From Pelosinus propionicus DSM 13327 (GTDB lineage Bacteria > Bacillota > Negativicutes > DSM-13327): a DNA stretch of 64,000 nucleotides. The translations under genes were made by a program, and so were the position numbers. The notes under the pieces are model-generated. The model was not told the DNA's origin, made no database searches, and saw nothing but the letters and a program-made list of their open reading frames with translations. This document shows, one piece after another, positions 8,726-18,400 of this stretch. The stretch spans positions 144,345 to 208,344 of the forward strand of contig NZ_FOTS01000001.1 of the NCBI RefSeq assembly GCF_900114615.1. Direction: 5' to 3'. Numbering within the stretch: the stretch's first letter is position 1; each line of letters opens with the position of its first letter.

Positions 8726-9487
8726 ATGGCACAATATCAAACAGAAGCCATCTTAGTTGCAGCACGTGATTGGGGTGAAGCAGATAAGATGGTAACTTTA
8801 TTTTCTCGTGAATATGGCAAGATTATTGCATTTGCCAATGGAGCTAGACGGCCGAAGAGTCCTTTAGCTGGAGGGATGCAACTTTTTACTCATATGGATG
8901 TAAGAATGATATCAGGGAAAAACTATGATTCTGTAAAACAATGTGAGATGAAAAATTCTTTTCGGCAAATACAAGAGGATTTTAACTGCATGGCTTATGG
9001 CACATTTATTGCAGAATTAGTAGCAGAGCTTTGTCCGGAAAAACAGCCTGAACCTCAAGTATTTGACTTGTTAATAGAAGTACTAAAAATACTTCCTATG
9101 CGTAATCCACGTGTGGTAGCTTTAGCTTGGGCATGGCAAATGCTATTGATTATGGGATACTATCCTAATTTTAAACAATGTGTTATTTGTGGACAAGCTT
9201 TAGTGTTACCTGGTTATTTTTGTTGTTTAAATGCAGGCTGCATCTGTTCAAATTGTGACCATGGAAAACTGCCAGAAGTAAATCATAAAATAGTTGATTT
9301 TATCGATTGTTTATTGCATATTGATTGGAAGAATCCAGTTAAATTTACTGTGAGTGGTGCAGTTTTAATGCAAACAGAGACGATTTTGATGGAATATTTG
9401 ATGCAATGTCTCGAAAGGCCTCTTAATTCGATGAAATTTCTAAAACAAGTTGCTGAAGTAATGCAACCCGAAAGTAATAAGAACTAA
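8726..9487 (+). CDS. recO: DNA repair protein RecO
   Basis: A 253-residue RecO, the recombination mediator that loads RecA with RecR in gap repair. The N-terminal OB-fold begins YQTEAILVAARDWGEADKMV and includes ARRPKSPLAGGMQLFT. A zinc-binding region follows at about residues 150-180 (CVICG ... CCLNAGCICSNC), unusually cysteine-rich. The ATG at 8726 is preceded by TTGAGGGAA and gives the family start; the upstream ATG at 8663 adds 21 unconserved residues. Confidence 0.93.
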   Translation: MAQYQTEAILVAARDWGEADKMVTLFSREYGKIIAFANGARRPKSPLAGGMQLFTHMDVRMISGKNYDSVKQCEMKNSFRQIQEDFNCMAYGTFIAELVAELCPEKQPEPQVFDLLIEVLKILPMRNPRVVALAWAWQMLLIMGYYPNFKQCVICGQALVLPGYFCCLNAGCICSNCDHGKLPEVNHKIVDFIDCLLHIDWKNPVKFTVSGAVLMQTETILMEYLMQCLERPLNSMKFLKQVAEVMQPESNKN

Positions 9488-9578
9488 GAATTAGTGCGAT
9501 GTAATAAACTGGAATTTTTGAATAAGGATTATTACTGTTGGAAATAATAACAAAAATATTTCTTAGGAGGATTTCATT

Positions 9579-10037
9579 GTGGAAGAAATAACATTAGAAA
9601 AAATTGATATTATAAGGGGACGCACAGGTCTTTCTTATCGGGAAGCCAAAGAGGCATTAGAACGAAATCAAGGGATACTACTTGATACGTTAATCGAATT
9701 AGATGAGAAAAGAGAAGCAAAGTGGACAGAGGGGTTTTCTGTACGATCTGGAGAAGTAATTGACAAGATAAAAGCTCTTATCCATGAGGGCAATGTAAAT
9801 AAAATTAGTATAAAAAGTGAAGGACGTACATTAGTTGAAATACCTGTAACACTTGGTGCTCTTGGAGCTGTTGTGTTACCGCAAATTGCAGCATTGGGAG
9901 TATTAATAGCGATGTTTAAACGATGCAGTATTGAAGTTGTGCGAAATGATGGCAGTACTACAGAGACCAGAATATCAGATGATGATACCATCATAGATGA
10001 AGAAAAGAATGAGTTTCATAAAAATAGTGGACTTTAG
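9579..10037 (+). CDS. UBA-like/DUF4342 protein
   Basis: A 152-residue protein of a small Firmicutes family. Residues 1-40 form a UBA/TS-N-like three-helix domain (KIDIIRGRTGLSYREAKEALE) of the kind also found in elongation factor Ts. The centre (EVIDKIKALIHEGNVNKISIKSEG) and the following hydrophobic hairpin (LGALGAVVLPQIAALGVLIAM) match DUF4342. The function is unknown. The GTG start has a strong ribosome binding site (TTAGGAGGA). It lies between recO and the T-box leader of glyQ. Confidence 0.75.
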   Translation: MEEITLEKIDIIRGRTGLSYREAKEALERNQGILLDTLIELDEKREAKWTEGFSVRSGEVIDKIKALIHEGNVNKISIKSEGRTLVEIPVTLGALGAVVLPQIAALGVLIAMFKRCSIEVVRNDGSTTETRISDDDTIIDEEKNEFHKNSGL

Positions 10038-10109
10038 GCAATGCTATATACCATTGACAATGTAAATAACTTTTGTTATGATTTTAACTAAATTAAGGCA
10101 ATGAAGGAA

Positions 10110-10352
10110 AAAAGTATCCTATTGTTTTTAGCGAGCCAGGGATGGTGCAAGCTTGGCGATGTAATGGGTGAAAGGCATTCCTAAGCCGTAAGAGGAAATT
10201 CTGCACAAATTCTCGATGTTTTTTGGGTGGAAGAGTAAAACTTGCTATAACTTAAGGTGGATCATGGACTCATGGTCAATCAGGGTGGAACCGCGGGAGA
10301 ACCTCTCGTCCCTGTAACGATATGTTACTGTGGATAGGGAGGTTTTTATTTG
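10110..10352 (+). promoter_or_regulatory. Glycyl T-box leader with terminator, upstream of glyQ-glyS
   Basis: The invariant T-box bulge AGGGTGGAACCGCGG is at 10282-10296. Upstream is the stem I signature (GCGAGCC, GGGATGGTGCAAGC). Downstream, the strand with CCTCTCGTCCCTG pairs with GGATAGGGAGG followed by TTTTTATTT, forming the terminator (10303-10352). A plausible specifier is GGC (glycine) at 10174-10176, in a GAAA-GGC-A context. In this RNA class uncharged tRNA-Gly pairs with the specifier and with the bulge and lets transcription into glyQS proceed. Confidence 0.92.
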
Positions 10353-10433
10353 CATTAGCAAGGTTGAGGATTGCATCTTACCAAAGACATGATGTAGATT
10401 AAAGTTTTTTACTATTAAGGAGGCGTATTATTA

Positions 10434-11309
10434 GTGACTTTTCAAGAGATTATTTTGACACTTCAAAACTTCTGGGCTGGACAAAAATGTATTTTAATGC
10501 AACCGTATGATGTGGAGAAGGGAGCAGGTACAATGAATCCTGCGACTTTTTTACGAGCTTTAGGGCCAGAACCTTGGAATGTTGCGTATGTGGAACCTTC
10601 GCGTCGTCCTGCAGATGGGCGTTATGGAGATAACCCTAATCGTTTGTTACAGCATCATCAATTTCAAGTTATTATGAAACCTTCACCTGCAAATATTCAA
10701 GAATTATATTTAGAAAGCTTAGTCTGTTTAGGAATTGATCCCAGTCAGCATGATATTCGTTTTGTTGAAGATAACTGGGAATCTCCTACATTAGGCGCAT
10801 GGGGACTTGGCTGGGAAGTTTGGTTAGATGGTATGGAAATTACCCAATTTACTTATTTTCAGCAAGTTGGGAGTATTGATGTAAAACCCGTATCGGTTGA
10901 GATCACCTATGGCTTAGAGCGTTTGGCAATGTACATTCAAGGAAAAGAAAATGTGTATGAACTAGAATGGGTGGCTGGCGTTAGTTATGGCGATGTTTTT
11001 CACCGTAATGAAGTAGAACAATCTCATTATAATTTTGAGATTGCTGATACGGATTTGCTATTTCAGTTGTTTGATATGTATGAAAAGGAAGCCGTCCGAG
11101 TCATAGAAGCTGGCTATGTATTACCGGCTTATGACTATGTGTTAAAATGCTCTCATACTTTTAATCTATTGGATGCTCGTGGTGCAATTAGTGTTAGTGA
11201 ACGTACTGGTTTTATTGGAAGAGTTCGTAATATGGCTCGATTATGTGCACAAGGCTATTTAGAACAACGAGAGAAATTAGGGTTCCCCTTGCTTAAGGAG
11301 GGTATATAA
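10434..11309 (+). CDS. glyQ: Glycyl-tRNA synthetase alpha subunit
   Basis: A 291-residue bacterial-type alpha subunit, carrying the aminoacylation site of the alpha2-beta2 enzyme. Family blocks are present: [39 protein letters not shown], and [18 protein letters not shown]. The start is a GTG with AAGGAGG eleven bases upstream. It is read from the T-box leader together with glyS, which begins 2 bases after its stop. Confidence 0.97.
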   Translation: MTFQEIILTLQNFWAGQKCILMQPYDVEKGAGTMNPATFLRALGPEPWNVAYVEPSRRPADGRYGDNPNRLLQHHQFQVIMKPSPANIQELYLESLVCLGIDPSQHDIRFVEDNWESPTLGAWGLGWEVWLDGMEITQFTYFQQVGSIDVKPVSVEITYGLERLAMYIQGKENVYELEWVAGVSYGDVFHRNEVEQSHYNFEIADTDLLFQLFDMYEKEAVRVIEAGYVLPAYDYVLKCSHTFNLLDARGAISVSERTGFIGRVRNMARLCAQGYLEQREKLGFPLLKEGI

Positions 11310-11311
11310 TT

Positions 11312-13372
11312 ATGGCAAAAGATTTATTATTTGAAATTGGTACGGAAGAAATTCCTGCAAGATTTATGTCAGGAGCTTTAAGTCAGCTTGAGAATATTGC
11401 TAAAACTAAATTTGATGAACTTAGAGTAGGCTATAGGGATATTCAAGTATTAGGGACTCCTCGACGATTAGTATTAATTGCGAGAGATGTAGTAGAGGAA
11501 CAAGCTGATAAGAATAGTGAAAATAAAGGCCCTTCTGTAAAGATTGCATTTGATGCAAATCGTCTGCCAACAAAAGCTGCTCAAGGATTTGCCCGAGGGC
11601 AAGGTGTCGATCCAGCTGATTTGGTGGTAAAAGACGGATATGTATATGCTCTTGTCCATGAACTGGGTAAACCTGTCACGACCTTATTGCCTGAGATCTT
11701 AGGCAATATTATTGATAGTCTTAATTTTCCCAAGAACATGCGATGGGCTGAATTTGATAGAAAGTTTGTTAGGCCTATCCGTTGGATAGTCGCGCTTTTT
11801 GGTGGCGAGATCATTCCTTTTACTATTACAGAAGTGTCAACAGGGAATGCGACTCGTGGTCATCGTTTTTTAAGTAAAGGTGAATTAATTGTAAATTCTG
11901 TGGATGATTATTTTGCTGTATTGCAGGAAAATTACGTTATGGTGAATCAAGAAGAGCGACGCAGCGTTATTCGTGCACAAGTTCAGGAAATTGCCCTAAG
12001 CCAAGGTGGTACTGCGGCAATTGATGAAGATTTATTAGAAGAAGTAGTATATCTTGTAGAATATCCGACAGCTCTTTGTGGAAGATTTGAAGAGAAATAT
12101 TTATCATTACCTCCAGAGGCTATTATTACGCCTATGCGCGAGCATCAGAGGTATTTTCCTGTGGTCTCAAAAGACGGAAAGCTTTTACCTGTATTTATTA
12201 CGATACGTAATGGCAATGCCGACCATATTGAGATTGTTCGTCATGGTAATGAAAGGGTACTCAAGGCAAGATTAGCCGATGCTCAGTTCTTTTTTGAGGA
12301 AGATAAGAAGATAAAATTAATTGATCGATTAGATAAGCTTAAGACGATTGTTTTTCAAGAGGGATTAGGCACTGTTTATGATAAAACCATACGTATTGAA
12401 CAGCTTGCCTTAGCAATTGCAAAATTTATAGGTACTGAACATGTAAATGGAATTATTGAACGAAGTGCCAAACTAGCAAAAGCCGATTTGGTAACAGGGA
12501 TGGTTTGCGAATTTACCGAATTGCAAGGGACTATGGGTAAAGAATATGCATTGTTAAATGGAGAACAACCTGAGGTAGCTCAAGCAATATTCGAACACTA
12601 TTTACCCCGCTTTGCAGGTGATATCTTGCCGGAAAGTGTAGCAGGAAAAGTGATTAGTATTGCTGACAAATTGGACAATATCGTAGCGACTTTCAGTCGT
12701 GGTCTAATACCAACTGGTTCTCAAGATCCTTATGCATTAAGACGCCAGGCATTAGGAATTGTTAACATCTTAATTGATAGCAGCTATCATGTTTCTATGG
12801 ATGCGATACTGGTTCAAACTATGGATTTGCTAGAGATTGTTCCTGAAAATCGAGAGAAGTTGCTCATGGAAATTCAAGAGTTTTTCCGCTTGCGAATTAA
12901 AAATGTTTTGACGGATGAAAATATACGTTATGATATTGTTGATGCTGTAATGAGCACTAGCATAGATGATGTATATGATACTTGGCTGAGAGCTAAGGCT
13001 ATGTCAAATCATAGCGGCAGCAGTGAAATGCAGAAAGCTGTGCAAGCATTCACTCGGGTTGGCAATTTAATCAAAAATGTTATAGATGTTCCAGCAATTA
13101 ATGCAAGCTTATTTACAGCAGATGAGGAACGTGTTCTTTATTTTGCTTATAAAGATGCATATGAAGACATTCAAAGTATGGCAAAAAGAAAAGACTATTA
13201 TGGTATACTCAATGTAATGATCAGGATGACTGGGCCAATTGATGCGTTTTTTGGTGCAGTTATGGTTATGGTTGAAGATGTAGCCGTTAAAAACAATCGT
13301 TTGGCATTGCTCAAAGGAATTACAGATCTTACTGCTAATATAGCAGACTTAAGTAAAATCGTAGCTTTATAA
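11312..13372 (+). CDS. glyS: Glycyl-tRNA synthetase beta subunit
   Basis: A 686-residue beta subunit containing tRNA-binding and HD-like domains. Typical blocks are LLFEIGTEEIPARFM at the N-terminus, NMRWAEFDRKFVRPIRW, PREHQRYFP-like IITPMREHQRYFPV, and the C-terminal anticodon-binding region near FFGAVMVMVEDVAVKNNRLALL. The ATG follows glyQ by 2 bases with GGAGGGTAT before it. A strong terminator follows the stop. Confidence 0.97.
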   Translation: MAKDLLFEIGTEEIPARFMSGALSQLENIAKTKFDELRVGYRDIQVLGTPRRLVLIARDVVEEQADKNSENKGPSVKIAFDANRLPTKAAQGFARGQGVDPADLVVKDGYVYALVHELGKPVTTLLPEILGNIIDSLNFPKNMRWAEFDRKFVRPIRWIVALFGGEIIPFTITEVSTGNATRGHRFLSKGELIVNSVDDYFAVLQENYVMVNQEERRSVIRAQVQEIALSQGGTAAIDEDLLEEVVYLVEYPTALCGRFEEKYLSLPPEAIITPMREHQRYFPVVSKDGKLLPVFITIRNGNADHIEIVRHGNERVLKARLADAQFFFEEDKKIKLIDRLDKLKTIVFQEGLGTVYDKTIRIEQLALAIAKFIGTEHVNGIIERSAKLAKADLVTGMVCEFTELQGTMGKEYALLNGEQPEVAQAIFEHYLPRFAGDILPESVAGKVISIADKLDNIVATFSRGLIPTGSQDPYALRRQALGIVNILIDSSYHVSMDAILVQTMDLLEIVPENREKLLMEIQEFFRLRIKNVLTDENIRYDIVDAVMSTSIDDVYDTWLRAKAMSNHSGSSEMQKAVQAFTRVGNLIKNVIDVPAINASLFTADEERVLYFAYKDAYEDIQSMAKRKDYYGILNVMIRMTGPIDAFFGAVMVMVEDVAVKNNRLALLKGITDLTANIADLSKIVAL

Positions 13373-13378
13373 ATATAT

Positions 13379-13415
13379 GTAAAAGAGCCTGTACAATGGA
13401 TGCAGGCTCTTTTAC
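13379..13415 (+). terminator. Terminator of glyQ-glyS
   Basis: GTAAAAGAGCCTG and CAGGCTCTTTTAC form a long stem with a short loop, ending in a T-rich run just after glyS. The following stretch to the next ribosome binding site (13416-13562) is AT-rich with no gene. Confidence 0.85.
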
Positions 13416-13576
13416 TTTTAGCAAGTAATAATTATCGTTGTTTGTTGGCAAAATGTTATAAAGAGAGTGTTTAAGAAGAGGATTTTGTAGGATTTTAACG
13501 TATTATATATGTAATTTGGAATTATCTTTTTTATTAAGTAAAATATGCAATACAATTATGTATAGGAGGGAGCGTC

Positions 13577-14425
13577 ATAGGTAAAACATCAGTCATTTAT
13601 GCTTTATCGGATTCTATTGGTGAAACAGCGGAAATGATCGCTAGAGCCACAGCAAGTCAATTTAAAGCTGGTGCGTTTGAAATTATTCGTATTCCTTATA
13701 TTAATAGTACCGTCCAAATTGCAAGAATTTTAGAAGATGCAGCAAATTATACGAGTGTAATTTGTCATACTATTGTAGGACGCGAATTAAGAGAAGCGTT
13801 ATTAGAACAGGCACAGCGTTATAATATTCCTACGATTGATATTATGGGGCCAATGATAGATGCTGTGCAGCATGTATCGGGATTTGTGCCGCAATTAAAG
13901 CCAGGGTTGGTTCATACCTTGGATCAAGCTTACTTTAAGCGAGTTGCAGCAATTGAATTTGCGGTAAAATATGATGATGGAAAAAACCCTGACGGGATAC
14001 TAAAAGCCGATGTTGTACTAGTTGGAGTATCGCGTACCTCAAAAACACCCTTGAGCATGTATCTGGCTCATAAAGAACTGCGGGTTGCAAATGTGCCGAT
14101 GGTACCTGAAGTGGCTCCACCAAAAGAATTATTCGAAATTCCTACAGAAAGAATTGTCGGCTTAATTATTGATCCTGCCAAATTAAATAATATTCGAGCG
14201 GAACGATTGCGTTCTATGGGATTAGACCCGGAATCCTGTTATGCTGATTCTACACGAATCAAAGTGGAAGTAGAATATGCTAAAAGTATTATGCATAAAT
14301 TAAACTGCCCTATTATTGATGTATCGAATAAGGCAATTGAAGAAACCGCCAATAAAATTATGGAATTGATCTGTAGCAAAAAACAAACTAATATCTTTGG
14401 TGTGGATTATTGCTCGCAAATATAA
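13577..14425 (+). CDS. PpsR/YqfL-type kinase-pyrophosphorylase (PEP synthase or PPDK regulator)
   Basis: A DUF299 family member, about 282 residues. These bifunctional enzymes inactivate or reactivate PEP synthetase or pyruvate phosphate dikinase by ADP-dependent phosphorylation and phosphate-dependent removal. The N-terminal block YALSDSIGETAEM and the P-loop GVSRTSKTP (near residue 150) are intact. The start is unusual: the conserved N-terminus extends well upstream of the first in-frame ATG (13634), but between the in-frame stop at 13535 and that ATG there is no ATG, GTG or TTG. The ATA at 13577 sits 6 bases after a strong GGAGGG (13565-13570) and is the best candidate; ATT at 13595 is less likely. 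Confidence 0.85.
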   Translation: MGKTSVIYALSDSIGETAEMIARATASQFKAGAFEIIRIPYINSTVQIARILEDAANYTSVICHTIVGRELREALLEQAQRYNIPTIDIMGPMIDAVQHVSGFVPQLKPGLVHTLDQAYFKRVAAIEFAVKYDDGKNPDGILKADVVLVGVSRTSKTPLSMYLAHKELRVANVPMVPEVAPPKELFEIPTERIVGLIIDPAKLNNIRAERLRSMGLDPESCYADSTRIKVEVEYAKSIMHKLNCPIIDVSNKAIEETANKIMELICSKKQTNIFGVDYCSQI

Positions 14426-14460
14426 AAAAGCCTCCGGTGAAAATCCGGAGGTTTCTTTTC
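14424..14460. terminator. Bidirectional terminator
   Basis: AAAAAAGCCTCCGG and CCGGAGGTTTCTTTT form a strong stem with a four-base loop, flanked by A and T runs. It separates two convergent genes and can end transcripts from both sides. Confidence 0.9.
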
Positions 14461-14937
14461 TTACAAGAATGTGTCAGTTATTATGTTATATTTTACTGTA
14501 TCTGCAGACCAAGAGTTTCCATTTTGTTGAATTTGTACATTGTCAGTAAATTGGGCATTTTTATCTCGCCAGTTGTAGTCAACGCGATTAGCTATAACAT
14601 TTAGATTTGTTCGAGTGAAATGTACGTTTCCTTCGACGATGGCTCGGTCTTGAGCGCCATATACATAGACACTATCGGCGGTGAAAAAAATATCATCCTG
14701 CTTTACTGTAATATTGCCATTTCCCCATACTTCTAATGATCCCATATTAACTTTTGCTTGATCTGCAGTAATCACACGGTTTTTAACTTCTATGTATACA
14801 TTTCCATTTAATACATATAAACCGGTATTAATATCAAAGTATTGCTGATCAGCAGTAATAGTGGGTTTCGCAGCAAGAGTAGTTGCTGTAAATAACAGCA
14901 TTAACAATAAAGTAAGTATGAAAGTTTTAGTTTTCAT
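14461..14937 (-). CDS. LptA/OstA-like periplasmic protein
   Basis: A 158-residue protein with a signal peptide (MKTKTFILTLLLMLLFTATT-LAA) and repeated beta-strand segments of the OstA/LptA fold: ITADQQYFDINTGLYVLNGN, VITADQAKVN, FTADSVYVYG and IANRVDYNW. LptA proteins bridge lipopolysaccharide across the periplasm, so the gene supports an outer membrane. No lptB, lptC or lptF is nearby, so whether it is the main LptA or a paralogue is open. The start is the ATG with GAGAGGAG upstream; an earlier in-frame start lacks support. Confidence 0.8.
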   Translation of the reverse strand: MKTKTFILTLLLMLLFTATTLAAKPTITADQQYFDINTGLYVLNGNVYIEVKNRVITADQAKVNMGSLEVWGNGNITVKQDDIFFTADSVYVYGAQDRAIVEGNVHFTRTNLNVIANRVDYNWRDKNAQFTDNVQIQQNGNSWSADTVKYNIITDTFL

Positions 14938-15137
14938 AATAATCTCCTCTCGTGTAAGTAAACCATACACCAATCCTTATTAATATTATATCAGATTTTG
15001 AAAGAAAATGGAGGTGTAAATGCTTGGTATGCTGAAAGAGTATATGAGATTTATTCCTTATTAAACCTAATAATGAGGTAAAACATATTTCATCTTAAAA
15101 AGACTAAGATAATGGAGTAATATGCGGAGGGGATATT

Positions 15138-16133
15138 ATGAATATACGTGAACGTATTGAGGAACAAGAATATAAGATGTTATCATCCTTTGCCAGTAAA
15201 AGTAGAGAAGCAATACGGGACAAAGAAGAAGAGGCATGTGAGTTTCGAACAGCTTTTCAGCGCGATCGTGACCGTCTTATCCATAGTAAGGCTTTTCGCC
15301 GATTAAAGCATAAAACCCAGGTTTATATTTCGCCTGGCGATCATTATCGCATGAGAATGACTCATAGTCTAGAGGTCTCGCAAATATCTCGGACCATTGC
15401 ACGAGGATTAATGTTAAATGAAGATTTAATTGAAGCCATTGCTTTGGGACATGATGTTGGACACACTCCTTTTGGTCATGTTGGTGAGTATGCTTTGCGT
15501 GAAATTATTGGCCGTTATCATCATAATGAACAAAGTTTAAGAGTTGTAGAACATCTCGAACGGAGTGGTCGAGGATTAAACTTAACATTGGAAGTAAAAG
15601 ATGGCATATTAAACCATACGGGTGTAAACAAGCCTTTCACTCTAGAAGGAAACGTTGTACGAATTGGCGATCGTATTGCTTATTTATGCCATGATTATGA
15701 TGATGGTATTCGGGCAGGCATGATCAGAACTATTGATTTGCCAGAGCAAGTTGCAAAGACATTAGGAACAAACCCGTCAAATATGATTACTGTAATGGTT
15801 TCTGATATGATTCGGTCTTCTGAGGGACATAATGAAATATGTATCTCGGCTATAGTAAAAAATGCTATGGAAGAATTTCGTGAGTTTATGTTTCGAAAAG
15901 TATATCATTCAGCAGATTTGGAGCCTGATCGAAAAAAAGCAAAATATATCATTCAAAAACTATATGAGTACTTTACCGTGCATCCTGAAAGTTTACCACG
16001 GGAATTTTTAGAACGTGAGAGTCTCTGGGGTTTGGATGCAACTATTGTTGATTACATCGCAGGTCTGACAGATAGTTATGCGATTCATCTCTTTGAAGAG
16101 TTATTTATTCCGGCAAAGTGGATTGCCCGATGA
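15138..16133 (+). CDS. dgt: dGTPase-like deoxynucleoside triphosphate triphosphohydrolase
   Basis: A 331-residue HD-domain protein of the short Dgt type, which hydrolyses dNTPs (classically dGTP) to nucleoside and tripolyphosphate. Metal ligands are in MTHSLEVSQI, GHDVGHTPFGH and the later LCHDYDDG. The conserved N-terminal block is RTAFQRDRDRLIHSKAFRRL. The ATG has GGAGGGG upstream. In Firmicutes this gene usually precedes dnaG and sigA, as it does here. Confidence 0.92.
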   Translation: MNIRERIEEQEYKMLSSFASKSREAIRDKEEEACEFRTAFQRDRDRLIHSKAFRRLKHKTQVYISPGDHYRMRMTHSLEVSQISRTIARGLMLNEDLIEAIALGHDVGHTPFGHVGEYALREIIGRYHHNEQSLRVVEHLERSGRGLNLTLEVKDGILNHTGVNKPFTLEGNVVRIGDRIAYLCHDYDDGIRAGMIRTIDLPEQVAKTLGTNPSNMITVMVSDMIRSSEGHNEICISAIVKNAMEEFREFMFRKVYHSADLEPDRKKAKYIIQKLYEYFTVHPESLPREFLERESLWGLDATIVDYIAGLTDSYAIHLFEELFIPAKWIAR

Positions 16134-16535
16134 TTTTTAAAATTGTTATCAAAAAAAATATTAGTTGTCAAGAGGGAAAAGAGGATATTTATAAGTTATA
16201 TTGAATACTATTGTTTATGAAAGAAAAATAGATAAAGTTATATCCTAATTTGAAGCTCATTCTAATATCTTCAATAGTATGAAATAATAAGTACTATGGT
16301 GCATGAATCTTATAGCAGGATTATGGGAATTTGTGTAGAAATAAATCACAAATCAAAAGTAGTTTTTCTTTTAATCATATTGGATATGCTAGTATTAGCA
16401 GGAATATGGGAAAAAATCGCGAAAACAGGAAAACAGGATATTCTTATATCTTAGCTCGAAAGTTATTTTAGTAGGAATATTTATTCTTGAAAAATAACGG
16501 GCTATATGGTTATAAGTAAGTTAAAAGGTGAGTTT
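16134..16535 (+). other. AT-rich gene-free gap before dnaG
   Basis: I see no gene here. It holds two similar short motifs, TAGCAGGATTATGGGAA (from 16313) and TAGCAGGAATATGGGAA (from 16395), in the same orientation. No clear terminator or promoter was identified. Confidence 0.5.
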
Positions 16536-18347
16536 ATGAAAGACGGGATTTATGATGAATTTATTGATAGGTTGCGTTCGGAGAGTGATATTGTAAGCAT
16601 CTTATCAGATTATGTCCCTTTAAAAAAGAAAGGGAAAAATTATTGGGGCTGTTGTCCATTTCATCATGAGAACACTCCTTCATTTTCAGTAACACCTGAC
16701 AAAGGTTTTTTTTATTGTTTTGGTTGTCAAAGTGGGGGAAATGTATTTAATTTTTTAATGAAAATTGAAAACATAAGTTTTTTTGATGCAGTAAAAATAT
16801 TGGCGCAAAAAATGAATATTCCTTTGCCCGAAAAAGAGAAAAGTTCGAGAGAACTGGCAAGGGAGCGCGAGAATAGCAAATTATACCGTGTCAATGAAAT
16901 GGCTAGGGAGTTTTTTTATGCTTGTTTGACAAAAACTGTTTATGGCAAAAAAGCAAGAGAATATTTGAATTCCCGTGGCGTTACAGATGATGTCATTGAA
17001 CATTTTAAAATTGGCTTTGCTCCTCCTGCTTGGGGTAAATTGGTAAATGCTTTTTTAGAACGTGGTATAGATCAAGAGACTTTGCTAAGATCTGGTCTAA
17101 TTGTAGAGAGAAATTCTGGTGATGGTGTTTATGACCGGTTTCGCAGTCGTGTAATATTTCCTATTGCTGATGCTCGGGGCCGGGTAGTTGGTTTTGGGGG
17201 AAGGGTGATTGATGATAGCCAACCTAAATATTTAAATTCACCAGAAACCTCTGTTTTTAATAAAAGATATATTTTGTTTGGTTTCGATGCTGCGCAAAAG
17301 TTTATTAAGGAATCAGGGCAAGCTATTGTAGTAGAAGGTTACATGGATGCTATTACCGCCTATGCCTTTGGTATTCGAAATGTTGTGGCATCATTAGGAA
17401 CAGCCTTTTCTCCTGAACAGGCTAAATTATTGCTTCGTAATGCTAAAGATATATTTTTTGCTTATGATAGTGATGCTGCCGGGCAAAATGCTACAATGCG
17501 AGCTTTAGCAATTCTACGAAATTTAGGTGCAAATGTGAGAGTTATTTTGATCCCTGATGGGAAAGACCCAGACGAATTTATTCGCAAACATGGAGCTGAG
17601 GCTTTTCAATCGCTCATCGCAGAAGCATCTGATATTTTAGAGTATCAAATTAAGCAAGCTTTTCAAAGCATAGATTATAGCGGTCTAGAAGGTAAAGTTG
17701 CTGTTGTATCAAAAATAGTACCTATTTTGGCAGAAGCGGATAACGCAGTAGAAGTAAATGCACATATTGCTTCTATTTCACAGACGCTGGCAATTGATGA
17801 AAGTGCCATACGCAGCGAAGTTCGTAAATTTTTGTTTCAACAACAAAAGGATAAAAATGTAAATAAAGGGAAGAATATATCTAATATGTTGGTTGTAAAG
17901 CAACCTTCAATCGCATTAGAACAAGCTGAAAGCCATATTATTCGATTAATGTGTGGGAATAGCTCTCTTATACCATATATTAAAGAAAAACTGTCTATTG
18001 AAGAAATACAAGGAGAAAATAGACGCGAAATAATTAATTTAATATTTAAAGAGTATAATATGGGAAAAGATATTACAGATACTGCTTGGACAATGATGCT
18101 AAGTGAAGCAGCAAATGCAGAATTATCTCATATTATGCTAATTGATATACAATATAGTGATACTGATAATATCAAAATGGTTGATGATTGTATAAAAAAT
18201 ATGCGCCTAACAAATTTAAAGTTTTTATATGAACAGCACCGATTAAGGGCTGATGAATTAGAACGTCTGGGGGATAGTGGTTTTCTGCAAGCATTAGCAG
18301 AAAGTCAGCGAATAAACGATGAAATTAATAAATTGCGCAACTTATAA
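16536..18347 (+). CDS. dnaG: DNA primase
   Basis: A 603-residue primase that makes RNA primers at the replication fork. It has an N-terminal CHC2 zinc finger (CCPFHHENTPSFSVTP then FYCFGC, residues about 39-65), a DnaG catalytic core, the TOPRIM motif AIVVEGYMDAI (about 260-272) with FAYDSDAAGQ, and a C-terminal DnaB-binding region. The ATG at 16536 has AAAGGTGAG before it and gives the family N-terminus; an in-frame ATG ten codons upstream is less likely. It is followed by sigA in the classic dnaG-rpoD arrangement. Confidence 0.97.
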   Translation: MKDGIYDEFIDRLRSESDIVSILSDYVPLKKKGKNYWGCCPFHHENTPSFSVTPDKGFFYCFGCQSGGNVFNFLMKIENISFFDAVKILAQKMNIPLPEKEKSSRELARERENSKLYRVNEMAREFFYACLTKTVYGKKAREYLNSRGVTDDVIEHFKIGFAPPAWGKLVNAFLERGIDQETLLRSGLIVERNSGDGVYDRFRSRVIFPIADARGRVVGFGGRVIDDSQPKYLNSPETSVFNKRYILFGFDAAQKFIKESGQAIVVEGYMDAITAYAFGIRNVVASLGTAFSPEQAKLLLRNAKDIFFAYDSDAAGQNATMRALAILRNLGANVRVILIPDGKDPDEFIRKHGAEAFQSLIAEASDILEYQIKQAFQSIDYSGLEGKVAVVSKIVPILAEADNAVEVNAHIASISQTLAIDESAIRSEVRKFLFQQQKDKNVNKGKNISNMLVVKQPSIALEQAESHIIRLMCGNSSLIPYIKEKLSIEEIQGENRREIINLIFKEYNMGKDITDTAWTMMLSEAANAELSHIMLIDIQYSDTDNIKMVDDCIKNMRLTNLKFLYEQHRLRADELERLGDSGFLQALAESQRINDEINKLRNL

Positions 18348-18400
18348 TTCCAAAAGAAACTACGCCTTGATTGGAGTGGCCAATGGAGGAGGGGAGTAAA

